A DNA stretch of 64,000 nucleotides from Namhaeicola sp039714555. Its GTDB lineage: Bacteria > Bacteroidota > Bacteroidia > Flavobacteriales > Flavobacteriaceae. Where the stretch lies: positions 62,001 to 126,000 of the forward strand of contig JBDLJB010000002.1 of assembly GCA_039714555.1 (NCBI GenBank). The letters run 5' to 3'. The translations under genes and the position numbers were made by a program. Shown here piece after piece: positions 43,293-53,151 of the stretch (the first letter of the stretch is position 1; every line of letters begins with the position of its first letter). The notes beneath the pieces were generated by a model. It was not told where the DNA came from. It saw only the letters and a list, made by a program, of their open reading frames with translations, and made no database searches.

Positions 43293-45239
43293 TTATTGAT
43301 TTTTTAAAAGTTTTTCTAAAAGAATTTCAACAACTAAAAATATCAGAGCAAAAATAAGAAATAATTGCCATAAATTATGAGTTTTATTTTGTTCATTTAT
43401 TTCGGTTATTGCATTTTTAACACTATTAAAATATTGAATATTCTTTTTTAGATTATTATTTACAGAAGTATATTGTAAATTACTTTCTGATCCATCATAA
43501 TTAAAAGCAATTTTTTTTAGAGTATCATTCTTATTTGATATTTTGTAAATACCTGCTTTGAACGGTTTATCGGTTGTAGTAAGTATTACTTTATCAGTTT
43601 TGGTGATTTGAAGCGGAATAAAATTAAAATTACCATTGCTCAAATGCATTACTTCATCTTTTTCTAATGATGATCCAACCGAAATTGTATTAGTTTTTCC
43701 AATTTCATAGTACAACTGCTTTTGCGTATTATTTTGTAAAGAAAAATTGTAAAAAATTGGAATTATAAGTGGTGAAGAAGTAAAGTTAGAACTTTCATTG
43801 TTCAAAGCAGAAGCTATCCAATAGATCTTACTGTTATTCTTTTTGATTTCAGAAATATATTTAGCTCCATTTTCTAAACTTAAAAGATTTGAAGCATTTG
43901 GAAAATTGCTGTTAATATATTGAAAAACAGTAGGATATTGATAATTTTTAATTTGTTTTTTAAATACACTCTTAAAAAATGGGTGCTCATAATTAATATT
44001 TGTAATTAACTGATTAGTTTCATTTTTATCAATGACTTTTCCAATTTGTAAAGCTGAAAACAACTCGTTATACGATGTAATATTTAATTTGGAAGAAGGG
44101 ATAATGACCAAGTTTCCACCCGTATCAATATAAGTTTGTATTGAATTTATCAAGTACTTGGGAAATTGATCAAGTTGATTTAAAATTACCAAATTCTGAT
44201 TAAAAATATTACCAATCTCTAATTTTTTTAATTCGAACTGTTCTAGATGAAAATCATTTTTATTGTAAATTTTTGCTATGAGCGTATTATCTTTTCCTAT
44301 TGCTAAAACCTTTGTTTTCTCATCTTTTGGAATTGAAAAATACAGTGTATTATCAAATAAAACATTAGCATCATCAATGTTAATATAACCAGTTATATCA
44401 CCAGTATTTTGTGTGATAAATTCAATTTCATTTGTTTTATTTTTATCGATTGTAATATTTGTTTTTCCTTTGAGTTCATCATTCACATAAAAAGATACAT
44501 TGATGCTTTTATTGGCTGAATTGTAGCTTTTAACCCTGGTTTTTAAAGTTAAATTTTCGTTATCTTTTTCTTTGATCCACAAGCTGTCTATAGCAATATT
44601 TTCTATATTTTCAGGTATTAGTTGAACTAATGCAATAGATGAAAGAGTATCCGTTTTAAAATTAAATAGGTCAGTTTTTTTATTTTGAAAATCAGATATT
44701 AATATAATATTATCACTTGTATTTTTATCTTTTTCTTGCAATATTTTAACTTGTAAAAAAACAGAGTGCAGGTCTTTTTGTATTGGATGATAATCAATGT
44801 TCAAGAGATCGTTATTTACTTCAATATCTTTAAAGGTTTTATCATTAGTGAAAATTGTTATTTTTTGGTTTTTATTTTGAAAGGATTCAATTAGATCTTG
44901 AATGGCAATTTTTAATAATTCACCATTTTTACCTTTGGCTTGCATGCTTAATGAATTGTCTAAATAGATAAAGGTTTCTTTGGGTTTTTGTTGAACATTC
45001 TTACTGTAATAAGGTTGTGCAAATGCAAATATTAAAGCAGTTAAAAGTAACAACCTTGTAAATAAAATAAGCCACTTTTTTAATTTGGAACTTTTACGGG
45101 TTTGTTGTTCAACTTCTTGCAAAAGTTTTACATTGGTGAATTTTACTTTTTCAAATTTTTGCAGTTGAAATAAATGAATAAGAATAGGAATAATGAGTGC
45201 AAATAAAGTGTATAAAATTTCAGGATGCTTAAAAAACAT
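43293..45239 (-). CDS. BatA-domain / VWA-like membrane protein
   Basis: A 648-residue protein. The N-terminus FKHPEILYTLFALIIPILIH then KFEKVKFTNVKLLQEVEQQT is the double-transmembrane BatA/aerotolerance N-terminal domain. A second helix lies at about 60-78. A vWA-like part follows (TFIYLDNSLSMQAKGKNGEL, with the D-S-L-S MIDAS variant; IILISDFQNKK). A periplasmic beta-rich section and a last C-terminal helix (LFLIFALIFLVVEILLEKLL) complete it. Family members act with MoxR ATPases in other bacteria; no MoxR gene is adjacent here. It lies 35 bp upstream of the dihydroorotase-like gene. Confidence 0.85.
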   Translation of the reverse strand: MFFKHPEILYTLFALIIPILIHLFQLQKFEKVKFTNVKLLQEVEQQTRKSSKLKKWLILFTRLLLLTALIFAFAQPYYSKNVQQKPKETFIYLDNSLSMQAKGKNGELLKIAIQDLIESFQNKNQKITIFTNDKTFKDIEVNNDLLNIDYHPIQKDLHSVFLQVKILQEKDKNTSDNIILISDFQNKKTDLFNFKTDTLSSIALVQLIPENIENIAIDSLWIKEKDNENLTLKTRVKSYNSANKSINVSFYVNDELKGKTNITIDKNKTNEIEFITQNTGDITGYINIDDANVLFDNTLYFSIPKDEKTKVLAIGKDNTLIAKIYNKNDFHLEQFELKKLEIGNIFNQNLVILNQLDQFPKYLINSIQTYIDTGGNLVIIPSSKLNITSYNELFSALQIGKVIDKNETNQLITNINYEHPFFKSVFKKQIKNYQYPTVFQYINSNFPNASNLLSLENGAKYISEIKKNNSKIYWIASALNNESSNFTSSPLIIPIFYNFSLQNNTQKQLYYEIGKTNTISVGSSLEKDEVMHLSNGNFNFIPLQITKTDKVILTTTDKPFKAGIYKISNKNDTLKKIAFNYDGSESNLQYTSVNNNLKKNIQYFNSVKNAITEINEQNKTHNLWQLFLIFALIFLVVEILLEKLLKNQ

Positions 45240-45423
45240 TATTCATTTTTGATTTTTCAAAAGTAATAATTTATTTTAAGCTTGATCATTGTTTTTTTGA
45301 TCATTTTAGTTTTGATACATTACCAGAACTATATATTTTTTAAATCTTGAATATTTATTATATGGTCTATCGAATAACTATTAGATAATAATTCATTAAC
45401 TTTATAAGTCTAAAAACATTATT

Positions 45424-46479
45424 ATGAAAAAGCAAATAATATATGTTTTCTTACTATTTATCTTATACAATTATTCTTTCTCACAGAATATAAAAGACAC
45501 AGCCAAAACTGAACAAGTTACTAAACTTTTTAGTAGTCAAAAAATACTACCTATAAAATTAAGCTATTCAATTAAAGAGATAAAGAAAGAAACGAATGAT
45601 AGCACTTATATAAAAACAAATATTTCTTATCAAATAGAAGATGGATCATGGGAAATATTGGAAGTTGAACTAAGACGTCGTGGTAATTTTAGGCTAGATA
45701 ATTGTTATTTTCCTCCAATAAAAGTGAAAATCAAAAAATCTGCTGGTAAAGGAACCTTATTTGAAGGAAATAAAAAATTAAAACTGGTTCTTCCTTGTTC
45801 TTCAAAGAAAGGCGTAAATGATTATATAGTCAAAGAATATATGGCATATAAATTATATGAAATAATCTCACTTTATCATTTTAAAACCCGAATTGTAGAT
45901 ATTTCTTTTACAGAAATTAAAGATAAAAAAACAAAGAGTTTTAATCTTAAGGGTATTTTAGTAGAAGATGATAAAAATGTTGCAAAAAGACATGGCGGTA
46001 AAGTTTTAAAAAAGCGCATCCACCCAATGGCTCATGATCCTGTAACCTCAGTTCAAAATTCTTTTTTTCAGTATTTGATTGGTAATACTGATTATTCAAC
46101 TTACGCTCAACATAACGAAAAACTTTTATTTGTTAATAAATTATTTGTACCACTTCCATATGATTTTGATATGTCAGGTCTTGTAGATACACAATATTCT
46201 GTTGTTTCGGTTATTAATGATGAACAATTACCGATATCCTCAGTTACAGATCGATTATATAGAGGTTTTAAAAGGGATCCAAAAGTTATTCAACAAGTAA
46301 GAAAAGAATTTATTGATAATGAAATTGAATTGCTTGAAATTGCAGATAGTTTAGAACCATTTTTTGAAAATCCAAAAGAATTTTTTGTAACTAAAAAATT
46401 TATTTCAGATTTTTTTGTAGTTATGAAAATTGATGCTAAGTTCAAAAAGGAAATTACAAGTAAGTTAAGAACTAAATAA
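45424..46479 (+). CDS. Exported protein, CotH-kinase-like features
   Basis: A 351-residue protein with a signal peptide (about 1-20, ending SFS). Conserved-looking blocks are VELRRRGNFRLDNCYFPPIK, KLKLVLPCSSKKGVNDYIVK, FFQYLIGNTDYSTYAQHNEK and FVPLPYDFDMSGLVDT. The order GNFR, an invariant Lys/Glu-rich KEYMAYKLY, IGN-D and DFD resembles CotH-type atypical kinase folds, in which N-D and DFD carry metal and catalytic residues. The assignment is tentative; in Bacteroidota such proteins are usually called hypothetical. It has its own start region; two TTGATCATT direct repeats lie upstream (45282-45305). Confidence 0.6.
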   Translation: MKKQIIYVFLLFILYNYSFSQNIKDTAKTEQVTKLFSSQKILPIKLSYSIKEIKKETNDSTYIKTNISYQIEDGSWEILEVELRRRGNFRLDNCYFPPIKVKIKKSAGKGTLFEGNKKLKLVLPCSSKKGVNDYIVKEYMAYKLYEIISLYHFKTRIVDISFTEIKDKKTKSFNLKGILVEDDKNVAKRHGGKVLKKRIHPMAHDPVTSVQNSFFQYLIGNTDYSTYAQHNEKLLFVNKLFVPLPYDFDMSGLVDTQYSVVSVINDEQLPISSVTDRLYRGFKRDPKVIQQVRKEFIDNEIELLEIADSLEPFFENPKEFFVTKKFISDFFVVMKIDAKFKKEITSKLRTK

Positions 46480-46617
46480 TTGCCTATATTTTTTTATAAG
46501 CAACTATCCAGTTACACTGCAATTTATAATTCCCTATTAATCAATATATTAATTAAAATTTGTATTTTTGAATAAGATATTAAAAAACAATAGGTGTTGT
46601 TTGATTAAAGAATCGGT

Positions 46618-48939
46618 ATGAAAATACTTCCTTCAGTTATTGATAAAAATTTAGAATTGCCTTTAAGACTTAAAATTAGTTTTGAAGCTATTTTTGAATA
46701 TCTTGAAGAAATATCTCAGAATAAAGATCATTACCTATACAAAACAGCTAATGAAATACTAAAAGAATTTAAACAATTTCCAGTATTGAGAGAAGGATTT
46801 GAAGATTTCAATTATTTATATAAATATAACAAGGAGATTGATAAACTATTAGATTTAATATTCCCTGAGATTTTACAAAATGATGAGATAAAAGCTATTA
46901 GTATTCCGTTTGATTTTACAACATTCAAACTTTCAAATAGGTTTCAAAGAATATTAGATGATGCAGGAGAAACGTACGTATTAAAACTGAGAAATTTTGA
47001 TGAATCCAAACTTTTTATTTCGGCATGTATATTTATTTTAGTTCATTACTATAAAGTTAAAATTGAATTTGAACGACCATTCTATTTTGATATTCCTAGT
47101 GTAAAAATAGGATTTACTAAAAATTATAGGGTAAAATTTAACAAAGATCTTTTTAAAATAAAACCCTTAAAAAATACTGCTAAAATCACCAAAAGAGATA
47201 TAAAAGAGCTTCTTGATAATTATGATAATATTGATATTTGGAAAGAAAAATTTCCTATTCATAGTTATGAATTTAAAGGGATTGGTATCATGAATCTATT
47301 TGATGTAACTTCAGATCAATTAATATCAGATGTTAAAGAAAATTTATTAATAAAAGATGAACAAGCATTTCTTGAACTCGAACAGACTATTTCAAATTTA
47401 TTTGGTTCAAACTCATTAAAATTTGAATTCTCAACATATTATTTGCACAATAATGAATTGGCGTATAGATATTATTACAATCAGAATAGTTTTATCGTTC
47501 AAGGAAAAAATGATTTTGATTGTGATGAGATTTCTTGTGATGAAATTTTTAAAAAGGTGTTTAAAGAAAAAGAAATGTTAACAATTTCAAATGTAGAAGA
47601 GTATGGTAAAACAACTAATTATAATAATTTTTTTAAGTCATTAAAAAATAAAGGTATAAAAAGTGTCATACTGGTTCCAATTATCCTTACAGATGAGTTG
47701 TTTGGAATAATGGAACTTGTTTCAAAAAACAAAAATGAATTAAATTCTATCAATGCTGAAAAGCTAAAGGACATTATTCCTGTTTTTAAGATGGGTGCAC
47801 TTAGATATATGGAAGAGTATGTTAATAAACTGGAATCTATAATTCAAGAGCACTATACATCATTACATCCAACAGTTAAATGGAAATTTTATAATGCTGC
47901 CGAAAAATACCTTTCGGATATTGAAACAAATAGCGATAACTCAACAGACATTAAAAATATTGTATTTAAAAAAGTAATTCCGTTATATGGTCAATGCGAT
48001 ATCAAAGGTTCTTCAATTGCGCGAAATTTAGCAATACAAAAAGATTTGATAAAACAGTTGAATCTAGTCTATGGAATAATTGAAAAAGGAAATAATCCTA
48101 TATATAATGATCTTTTAAATAGAATCAATGCATTTAAACATATTATTAGTAATGGATTAAATTCAAGTGATGAAGAAATGATCACTAATTTTTTAATACA
48201 TGATATTTATCCTACATTAAATCATTTAAAGACTTTAGATAAAAGTTTGAATGAAGATATTGAAAATTATATGCAACAAATTGATAATAAGCTTCATATT
48301 ATCTATGACAAAAGGGGAAAATATGAAAATAGTGTTGATAAATTAAATGAAGAATTGGCAAGATTTATTGATAAAAAACAGATTGAAGCGCAAAAAATGT
48401 TTCCTCATTATTTTGAAAGATATAAAACAGATGGTGTTGATCATACTATGTATATAGGTGAATCTTTAGTCAAAAAAAGGGTTTATAATAAAATTGATTT
48501 GAATAATCTAAGACTTTGGCAATTGCAATTGATGTGTGAATTAGAAAATATTGTTTATGGTTTAAAAGATAAATTAGAACATCCTTTAGAAATTGCTTCT
48601 TTGATCTTAGTTCATAACAAGCCTTTATCAATAAAATTCAGAATGGATGAGAAGCGTTTCGATATAGACGGAGCTCAAAATGTGAGATATGAGATCATAA
48701 AAAAACGAATTGATAAATCCTATATTAAGAACACAAATGAACGACTAACAGTACCAGGTAAAATTGCGATTGTTTATAGTCAGGTTGGAGAAAGAAACGA
48801 ATACTTAAAATATATCAAACATTTACAAACAAAAAACTATTTGTTAGATACTGTAGAAAACATTGAAATTGAAGATATGAAAGGGGTTTCGGGTTTAAAA
48901 GCTTTGAGAGTTTCAGTTAATTATGGTAATAAATTATAA
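46618..48939 (+). CDS. GAF-domain protein
   Basis: A 773-residue cytoplasmic protein. A single GAF-like domain is recognisable around residues 250-395: FSTYYLHNNELAYRYYYNQN, EMLTISNVEEYG, SLKNKGIKSVILVPIILTDELFGIMELVS. The rest is helical without catalytic motifs; there is no kinase, GGDEF or HTH domain. Similar long GAF proteins are frequent in Flavobacteriia and uncharacterised. The ligand, perhaps a small molecule or cyclic nucleotide, is not known. A TATTTTTG box (46563-46570) may be its promoter. It is convergent with the HD/Pycsar-like gene. Confidence 0.7.
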   Translation: MKILPSVIDKNLELPLRLKISFEAIFEYLEEISQNKDHYLYKTANEILKEFKQFPVLREGFEDFNYLYKYNKEIDKLLDLIFPEILQNDEIKAISIPFDFTTFKLSNRFQRILDDAGETYVLKLRNFDESKLFISACIFILVHYYKVKIEFERPFYFDIPSVKIGFTKNYRVKFNKDLFKIKPLKNTAKITKRDIKELLDNYDNIDIWKEKFPIHSYEFKGIGIMNLFDVTSDQLISDVKENLLIKDEQAFLELEQTISNLFGSNSLKFEFSTYYLHNNELAYRYYYNQNSFIVQGKNDFDCDEISCDEIFKKVFKEKEMLTISNVEEYGKTTNYNNFFKSLKNKGIKSVILVPIILTDELFGIMELVSKNKNELNSINAEKLKDIIPVFKMGALRYMEEYVNKLESIIQEHYTSLHPTVKWKFYNAAEKYLSDIETNSDNSTDIKNIVFKKVIPLYGQCDIKGSSIARNLAIQKDLIKQLNLVYGIIEKGNNPIYNDLLNRINAFKHIISNGLNSSDEEMITNFLIHDIYPTLNHLKTLDKSLNEDIENYMQQIDNKLHIIYDKRGKYENSVDKLNEELARFIDKKQIEAQKMFPHYFERYKTDGVDHTMYIGESLVKKRVYNKIDLNNLRLWQLQLMCELENIVYGLKDKLEHPLEIASLILVHNKPLSIKFRMDEKRFDIDGAQNVRYEIIKKRIDKSYIKNTNERLTVPGKIAIVYSQVGERNEYLKYIKHLQTKNYLLDTVENIEIEDMKGVSGLKALRVSVNYGNKL

Positions 48940-48982
48940 CCAGTATAAAATCAACTTTCCACGTTTATTGTTTATTATTCAC

Positions 48983-50206
48983 TCAACCTACATTGGTGTT
49001 TTTCATCATTTCAAAAGCAATTACAAAAGCGATAACTGAAATTATAATTCCATACATAAATATGGTATAGGCAATTCTTAAAAGTTTATACTTTTTATTG
49101 AGAACTTTACCTAAATAATACAGGTCATTTATTAATGATTTGTATAAATAATCATTATCATTCATCATATCAATCATACCTTTTTGATAATCCTCTAACT
49201 TCATTTTATGGAAATTACCAAAAAACAATAAATTAACTTTTTTATTAGAGATGTCTTCTTTTGTAAATTTACCTGAAGTAACTTTCGGCCTGGTTGATAA
49301 AATTGAAAATACCATAGTTACAACGGTTATAAATAAAAATATTAATGTTGGATATATTAAATAATAATTATCCGGTTTGTCTAATTTTGGAAATAGGGTT
49401 GATAAGGCAATTGACAGGATAATTGCACTCACCGATAGTAAAATATTAGCCTTTGTATCTGCAATATCACTAAGTTTAAGATGGTTTCTATGTGTAACTC
49501 TAAACATGGTTTCTACACCTCTTCCAGGTCTACTTTCTTTATCTTTTTTGAGTTTTAATGATGCTTTTTTAGAACTATTTTTGATTTTTTGTTCTTCTAA
49601 TTTTATTTTGGCCTTTCTCAGTTTATTATTAATATTTACCCAATTGATTTTTTTTTGTGCATTTAATTTTTCAAAAGCATAATTTGTAAAATATTTATGA
49701 TCAGACAAAAAACGTTCGTTTTCCTGTAGCCACTCAATATCGGTTAATTCTTTACCGTTTAATAGCTCTTGTTCTAAACGTAATAAATTTGATTGATCAT
49801 CAAAGTCAGTTGTACCTAAGTGAAATAGATCAGCATCACAAAGAATTTCATCTAGTTTATTGGTTGGATTTTGAGGCATTATTGAAGCATTGATCACAGA
49901 TTGGATCTTGGTAATCTTTTCTTTAGAAAAACCTTTCTCACTTAAATATTTAGCTACAATTTTTTTGCTCTTTTCTTCGTGCTTATTGAGCCCATTAGTA
50001 AAACCAATATCGTGAAACCATGCTGCAAGAAGTAATATTTCCAAATCTTTATCTGTAATATTTTCTGCCAAAGCAATTTCATTCGCTGCTTTAACCACTT
50101 GTAAAGTATGGTTTTGATTATGATAGACTACGCCTTGAGGAAGAGATTTTTTAAACAGGTCAAACACATAACCTTTTACATCTTTAAAGAAATCGTTATT
50201 AAGCAT
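48983..50206 (-). CDS. HD-domain protein fused to Pycsar-effector-like (PycTM/DUF5706) membrane domain
   Basis: A 407-residue two-part protein. Residues about 20-190 form an HD phosphohydrolase: YHNQNHTLQVVKAANEIA, AAWFHDIGFTNGLNKHEEKS (metal HD at 65-66) and LCDADLFHLG (last Asp). A charged, Lys-rich linker follows (EEQKIKNSSKKASLKLKKDK). Residues about 230-403 resemble the Pycsar effector: RVTHRNHLKLSDIADTKANI, two helices, RPKVTSGKFTKEDI, LLFFGNFHKMKLEDYQKGM and a final helix. In Pycsar defence the effector opens membrane holes on cyclic nucleotide binding. No cyclase lies next to it, so defence use is unproven; the HD part may cleave the signal. Confidence 0.8.
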   Translation of the reverse strand: MLNNDFFKDVKGYVFDLFKKSLPQGVVYHNQNHTLQVVKAANEIALAENITDKDLEILLLAAWFHDIGFTNGLNKHEEKSKKIVAKYLSEKGFSKEKITKIQSVINASIMPQNPTNKLDEILCDADLFHLGTTDFDDQSNLLRLEQELLNGKELTDIEWLQENERFLSDHKYFTNYAFEKLNAQKKINWVNINNKLRKAKIKLEEQKIKNSSKKASLKLKKDKESRPGRGVETMFRVTHRNHLKLSDIADTKANILLSVSAIILSIALSTLFPKLDKPDNYYLIYPTLIFLFITVVTMVFSILSTRPKVTSGKFTKEDISNKKVNLLFFGNFHKMKLEDYQKGMIDMMNDNDYLYKSLINDLYYLGKVLNKKYKLLRIAYTIFMYGIIISVIAFVIAFEMMKNTNVG

Positions 50207-50309
50207 AATAAGAAATTAAAATGTAAACCTAAAAATACGATAATTTTTATAAATAATTTAATTATTGTCTCTTTTTATATTGAAAATCAGCCAATAATAA
50301 AAATAAAAA

Positions 50310-50348
50310 CCACAAATTCACAGATAATTAGTATTCGTGAATTCGTGG
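50310..50348 (-). terminator. Palindromic element acting as lon terminator
   Basis: CCACAAATTCAC (50310-50321) and GTGAATTCGTGG (50337-50348) form a 12-bp stem with one mismatch and a 15-nt loop. On the minus strand the stem is followed by TTTTTATTTTTATT, so it suits termination of lon, whose stop is about 55 nt away. The sequence resembles the repetitive CACGAATTCAC-type palindromes I recall from many Bacteroidota genomes. Confidence 0.6.
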
Positions 50349-50402
50349 CTAAAAATTATGAATAAAGAGATTTATTTAATTGAAATTCTTATTACCATTA
50401 AA

Positions 50403-52856
50403 TTAAACCAATTTCTTAGCATTTTTCACTTTTTGTTTTAATAAAGCCATATCAATTACTTCTTTCATTTCATTAACATAATGAAATTTAAGTCCTTTTA
50501 AATAATCAGGTTTAATATCATTGATATCTTTTTTATTTTCTTCACAAAGTATAATTTCTTTAATATTGGCACGTTTTGCAGCAAGAATTTTTTCTTTTAT
50601 TCCACCAACCGGCAATACTTTACCACGTAAAGTGATTTCACCTGTCATTGCCAATTTTGCCTTTACTTTTCTTTGTGTAAGTGAGGACACCAATGATGTT
50701 AACATAGTAATCCCGGCACTTGGTCCGTCTTTTGGCGTAGCACCTTCCGGCACGTGAATATGTACTTTATAATTTTCTAAAACCTTAGGATCAATACCAA
50801 AATCATTAGCATTTGCCTTGATATATTCTAAGGCAATGGTAGCAGATTCACTCATCACTTTACCCAAATTTCCTGTAATGGTCATACCACCTTTTCCTCT
50901 TGAGAGTATAGATTCAATAAATAAAATATCGCCACCTACGCTTGTCCAAGCTAAACCGGTAACTACACCGGCAATTTCATTATTTTCGTATTTATCACGT
51001 TCTAAATGCGATGGGCCAAGAATTTTTTCAATATCGCTATCCGTAATTTTCACATTGTATTCTTGTTCCATTGCAATGGATTTTGCTGCATAACGAACAA
51101 CTTTAGCAATTTTTTTCTCTAAGCCTCTAACACCCGATTCACGAGTATAACCCGTAACGATCTTTTCCAATTGTTTTTTAGGAATTTTAAGATCATTTTT
51201 TGTTAATCCGTGTTCTTTTAATTGTTTAGGTAATAAATGCCGTTTTGCAATTTCTTCTTTTTCTTCGATAGTATAGCCGGTCATTTCGATGATTTCCATA
51301 CGATCTCTAAGTGCCCATGGAATTGTAGATAATGAATTAGCTGTAGCGATAAACATCACTTTAGAAAGATCGTAACCCATTTCTAAATAATTATCGTAAA
51401 ATTCGGAATTTTGTTCAGGATCAAGAACTTCAAGCATTGCCGAAGAAGGATCACCACTATGGCTTGAACCTAATTTATCAATCTCATCAAGAACAAAAAC
51501 AGGGTTAGAACTATTCACTTTTTTAATATTTTGAATGATCCTTCCGGGTAAAGCACCGATATAGGTTTTACGATGTCCTCTGATCTCAGCTTCATCGCGT
51601 AAACCACCGAGTGACATTCTTACATATTCTCTTCCTAAAGATTCGGCAACAGATTTTCCCAATGAGGTTTTACCAACTCCCGGAGGTCCGTATAAGCATA
51701 AAATTGGCGATTTCATATCACCTTTTAGTTTTAAAACCGCCAGATGTTCAATGATTCTATCCTTCACTTTTTCTAATCCGAAATGATCTCTGTCTAGTAT
51801 TTTTTGTGCTCTTTTAAGATCAAACCTATCCTTGGTATACTCGTTCCAGGGCAATTCTAATAAAAGGTCTAAATAATTTCTTTGGATAGAATACTCAGCA
51901 ACTTGCGGATTCATACGTTGTAATCGTCCTAATTCTTTCTCAAAAGTTTCGGCAACTTCCTTATTCCATTTTTTCTCCTTAGCCTGAATTCTCATTTCTT
52001 CAATTTCTTCATCATAGGATACACCTCCCAATTCTTCTTGAATGGTACGCATTTGTTGATGTAAGAAATATTCGCGTTGTTGCTGATCCATATCTTCGCG
52101 AACTTTAGATTGAATATCATTGCTCAGCTCTAAGCGTTGCAATTCTTGATTCATCTTTTTTAAGGTTTCTAAAGCTCTTTCTTTTAGATCATTGATATTT
52201 AATAATGCTTGTTTTGAGGCTGCATCAAGATTTAAATTTGACGATACAAAGTTTATTAAAAAAGCATCACTTTTAATATTTTTTATTGCAAAAGAAGCCT
52301 CAGTAGGTAAGTTAGGATTTTCTTTGATAATACGTAGTGAAACATCTTTTATTGAATCGATAATTGCCTTGAACTCATCATCTTTAACAGGAATGATATC
52401 ATTTAATTCTTTAGTCTTAGCTTTTAAATAAGGCTCTTCTTGTACAATACTGTCAATTTCAAAACGTTTTTTACCTTGTAAAATCACCATGGTATTTCCA
52501 TCAGGCATTTTAAGCATTTTTAAAATACGTGCAACTGTACCAATAGTGTATATATCATTCAATCCCGGATTTTCAGTAGCTTCATTCTTTTGAGCAACTA
52601 CTCCAATAGTTTTATCGCCTTTATTAGCATCTTTAACTAATTTAATTGTTTGATCTCTTCCAGCAGTAATTGGTACTACAACTCCTGGGAAAAGCACGGT
52701 ATTTCTAAGTGGTAAAATTGGAAGTTCATCAGGAATTACTTCATTATTCATGGCTTCTTCATCTTCAGGAGTCATCAATGGGATCAATTCAGATTCTTCA
52801 TCAATTATATGTTGAAGTGACAAATTGTCAATATTTAAAAATTTTGGATTATTCAT
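50403..52856 (-). CDS. lon: Lon protease (endopeptidase La)
   Basis: An 817-residue ATP-dependent protease for damaged and regulatory proteins. The N-terminal LON domain (LPILPLRNTVLFPGVVVPITA, about 44-64) is followed by a coiled-coil region, the AAA+ module (LCLYGPPGVGKTSLGKSVAE, near 385; VFVLDEIDKLGSS), and the protease domain with catalytic Ser in TPKDGPSAGITMLTSLV and Lys in GKVLPVGGIKEKILAAKRA. It is a complete LonA. The acidic N-terminal extension (DEESELIPLMTPEDEEAMN) is typical of Bacteroidota Lon. It is preceded by a 295-bp AT-rich divergent spacer to the sigma factor gene. Confidence 0.97.
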   Translation of the reverse strand: MNNPKFLNIDNLSLQHIIDEESELIPLMTPEDEEAMNNEVIPDELPILPLRNTVLFPGVVVPITAGRDQTIKLVKDANKGDKTIGVVAQKNEATENPGLNDIYTIGTVARILKMLKMPDGNTMVILQGKKRFEIDSIVQEEPYLKAKTKELNDIIPVKDDEFKAIIDSIKDVSLRIIKENPNLPTEASFAIKNIKSDAFLINFVSSNLNLDAASKQALLNINDLKERALETLKKMNQELQRLELSNDIQSKVREDMDQQQREYFLHQQMRTIQEELGGVSYDEEIEEMRIQAKEKKWNKEVAETFEKELGRLQRMNPQVAEYSIQRNYLDLLLELPWNEYTKDRFDLKRAQKILDRDHFGLEKVKDRIIEHLAVLKLKGDMKSPILCLYGPPGVGKTSLGKSVAESLGREYVRMSLGGLRDEAEIRGHRKTYIGALPGRIIQNIKKVNSSNPVFVLDEIDKLGSSHSGDPSSAMLEVLDPEQNSEFYDNYLEMGYDLSKVMFIATANSLSTIPWALRDRMEIIEMTGYTIEEKEEIAKRHLLPKQLKEHGLTKNDLKIPKKQLEKIVTGYTRESGVRGLEKKIAKVVRYAAKSIAMEQEYNVKITDSDIEKILGPSHLERDKYENNEIAGVVTGLAWTSVGGDILFIESILSRGKGGMTITGNLGKVMSESATIALEYIKANANDFGIDPKVLENYKVHIHVPEGATPKDGPSAGITMLTSLVSSLTQRKVKAKLAMTGEITLRGKVLPVGGIKEKILAAKRANIKEIILCEENKKDINDIKPDYLKGLKFHYVNEMKEVIDMALLKQKVKNAKKLV

Positions 52857-53105
52857 ATCTTGTTTAAGTCAATTTGACATTAAATTATTCTTTTTCTTTA
52901 GTCTATAATTTGTTAACCTATTCATTAATTAACATTGAATCAATAATTTATATTTTCTATTTGTTAATTATTCCATTAGTATTATTCAATTGTTGTGCCA
53001 TTTGTTGTTACAAAACAAGTCTTTTTTAAAACCACAAAATTACAGCTATTTATTCATTTGATATTTAAGTTCTTATAAAAATTATTACCTTTAAGTATTC
53101 AATAG

Positions 53106-53131
53106 TGTAACAAGTTTAATTATCATTTGTC
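53106..53131 (+). promoter_or_regulatory. ECF-sigma-type promoter of the sigma factor gene
   Basis: TGTAAC (53106-53111) is followed after 16 nt by TGTC (53128-53131) and CTTTTTAAT, about 20 nt before the TTG start at 53152. It matches the pattern upstream of 1761, 2421 and 56324, which points to autoregulation. Confidence 0.55.
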
Positions 53132-53151
53132 TTTTTAATAGATTTTAGTAA

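Noticed and set aside
45282..45305. Two TTGATCATT direct repeats upstream of the CotH-like gene as Crp/Fnr sites
   Set aside because: They have no TGAT-N4-ATCA spacing; each contains only TGATCA. Direct repeats of nine bases in an AT-rich spacer are weak evidence.
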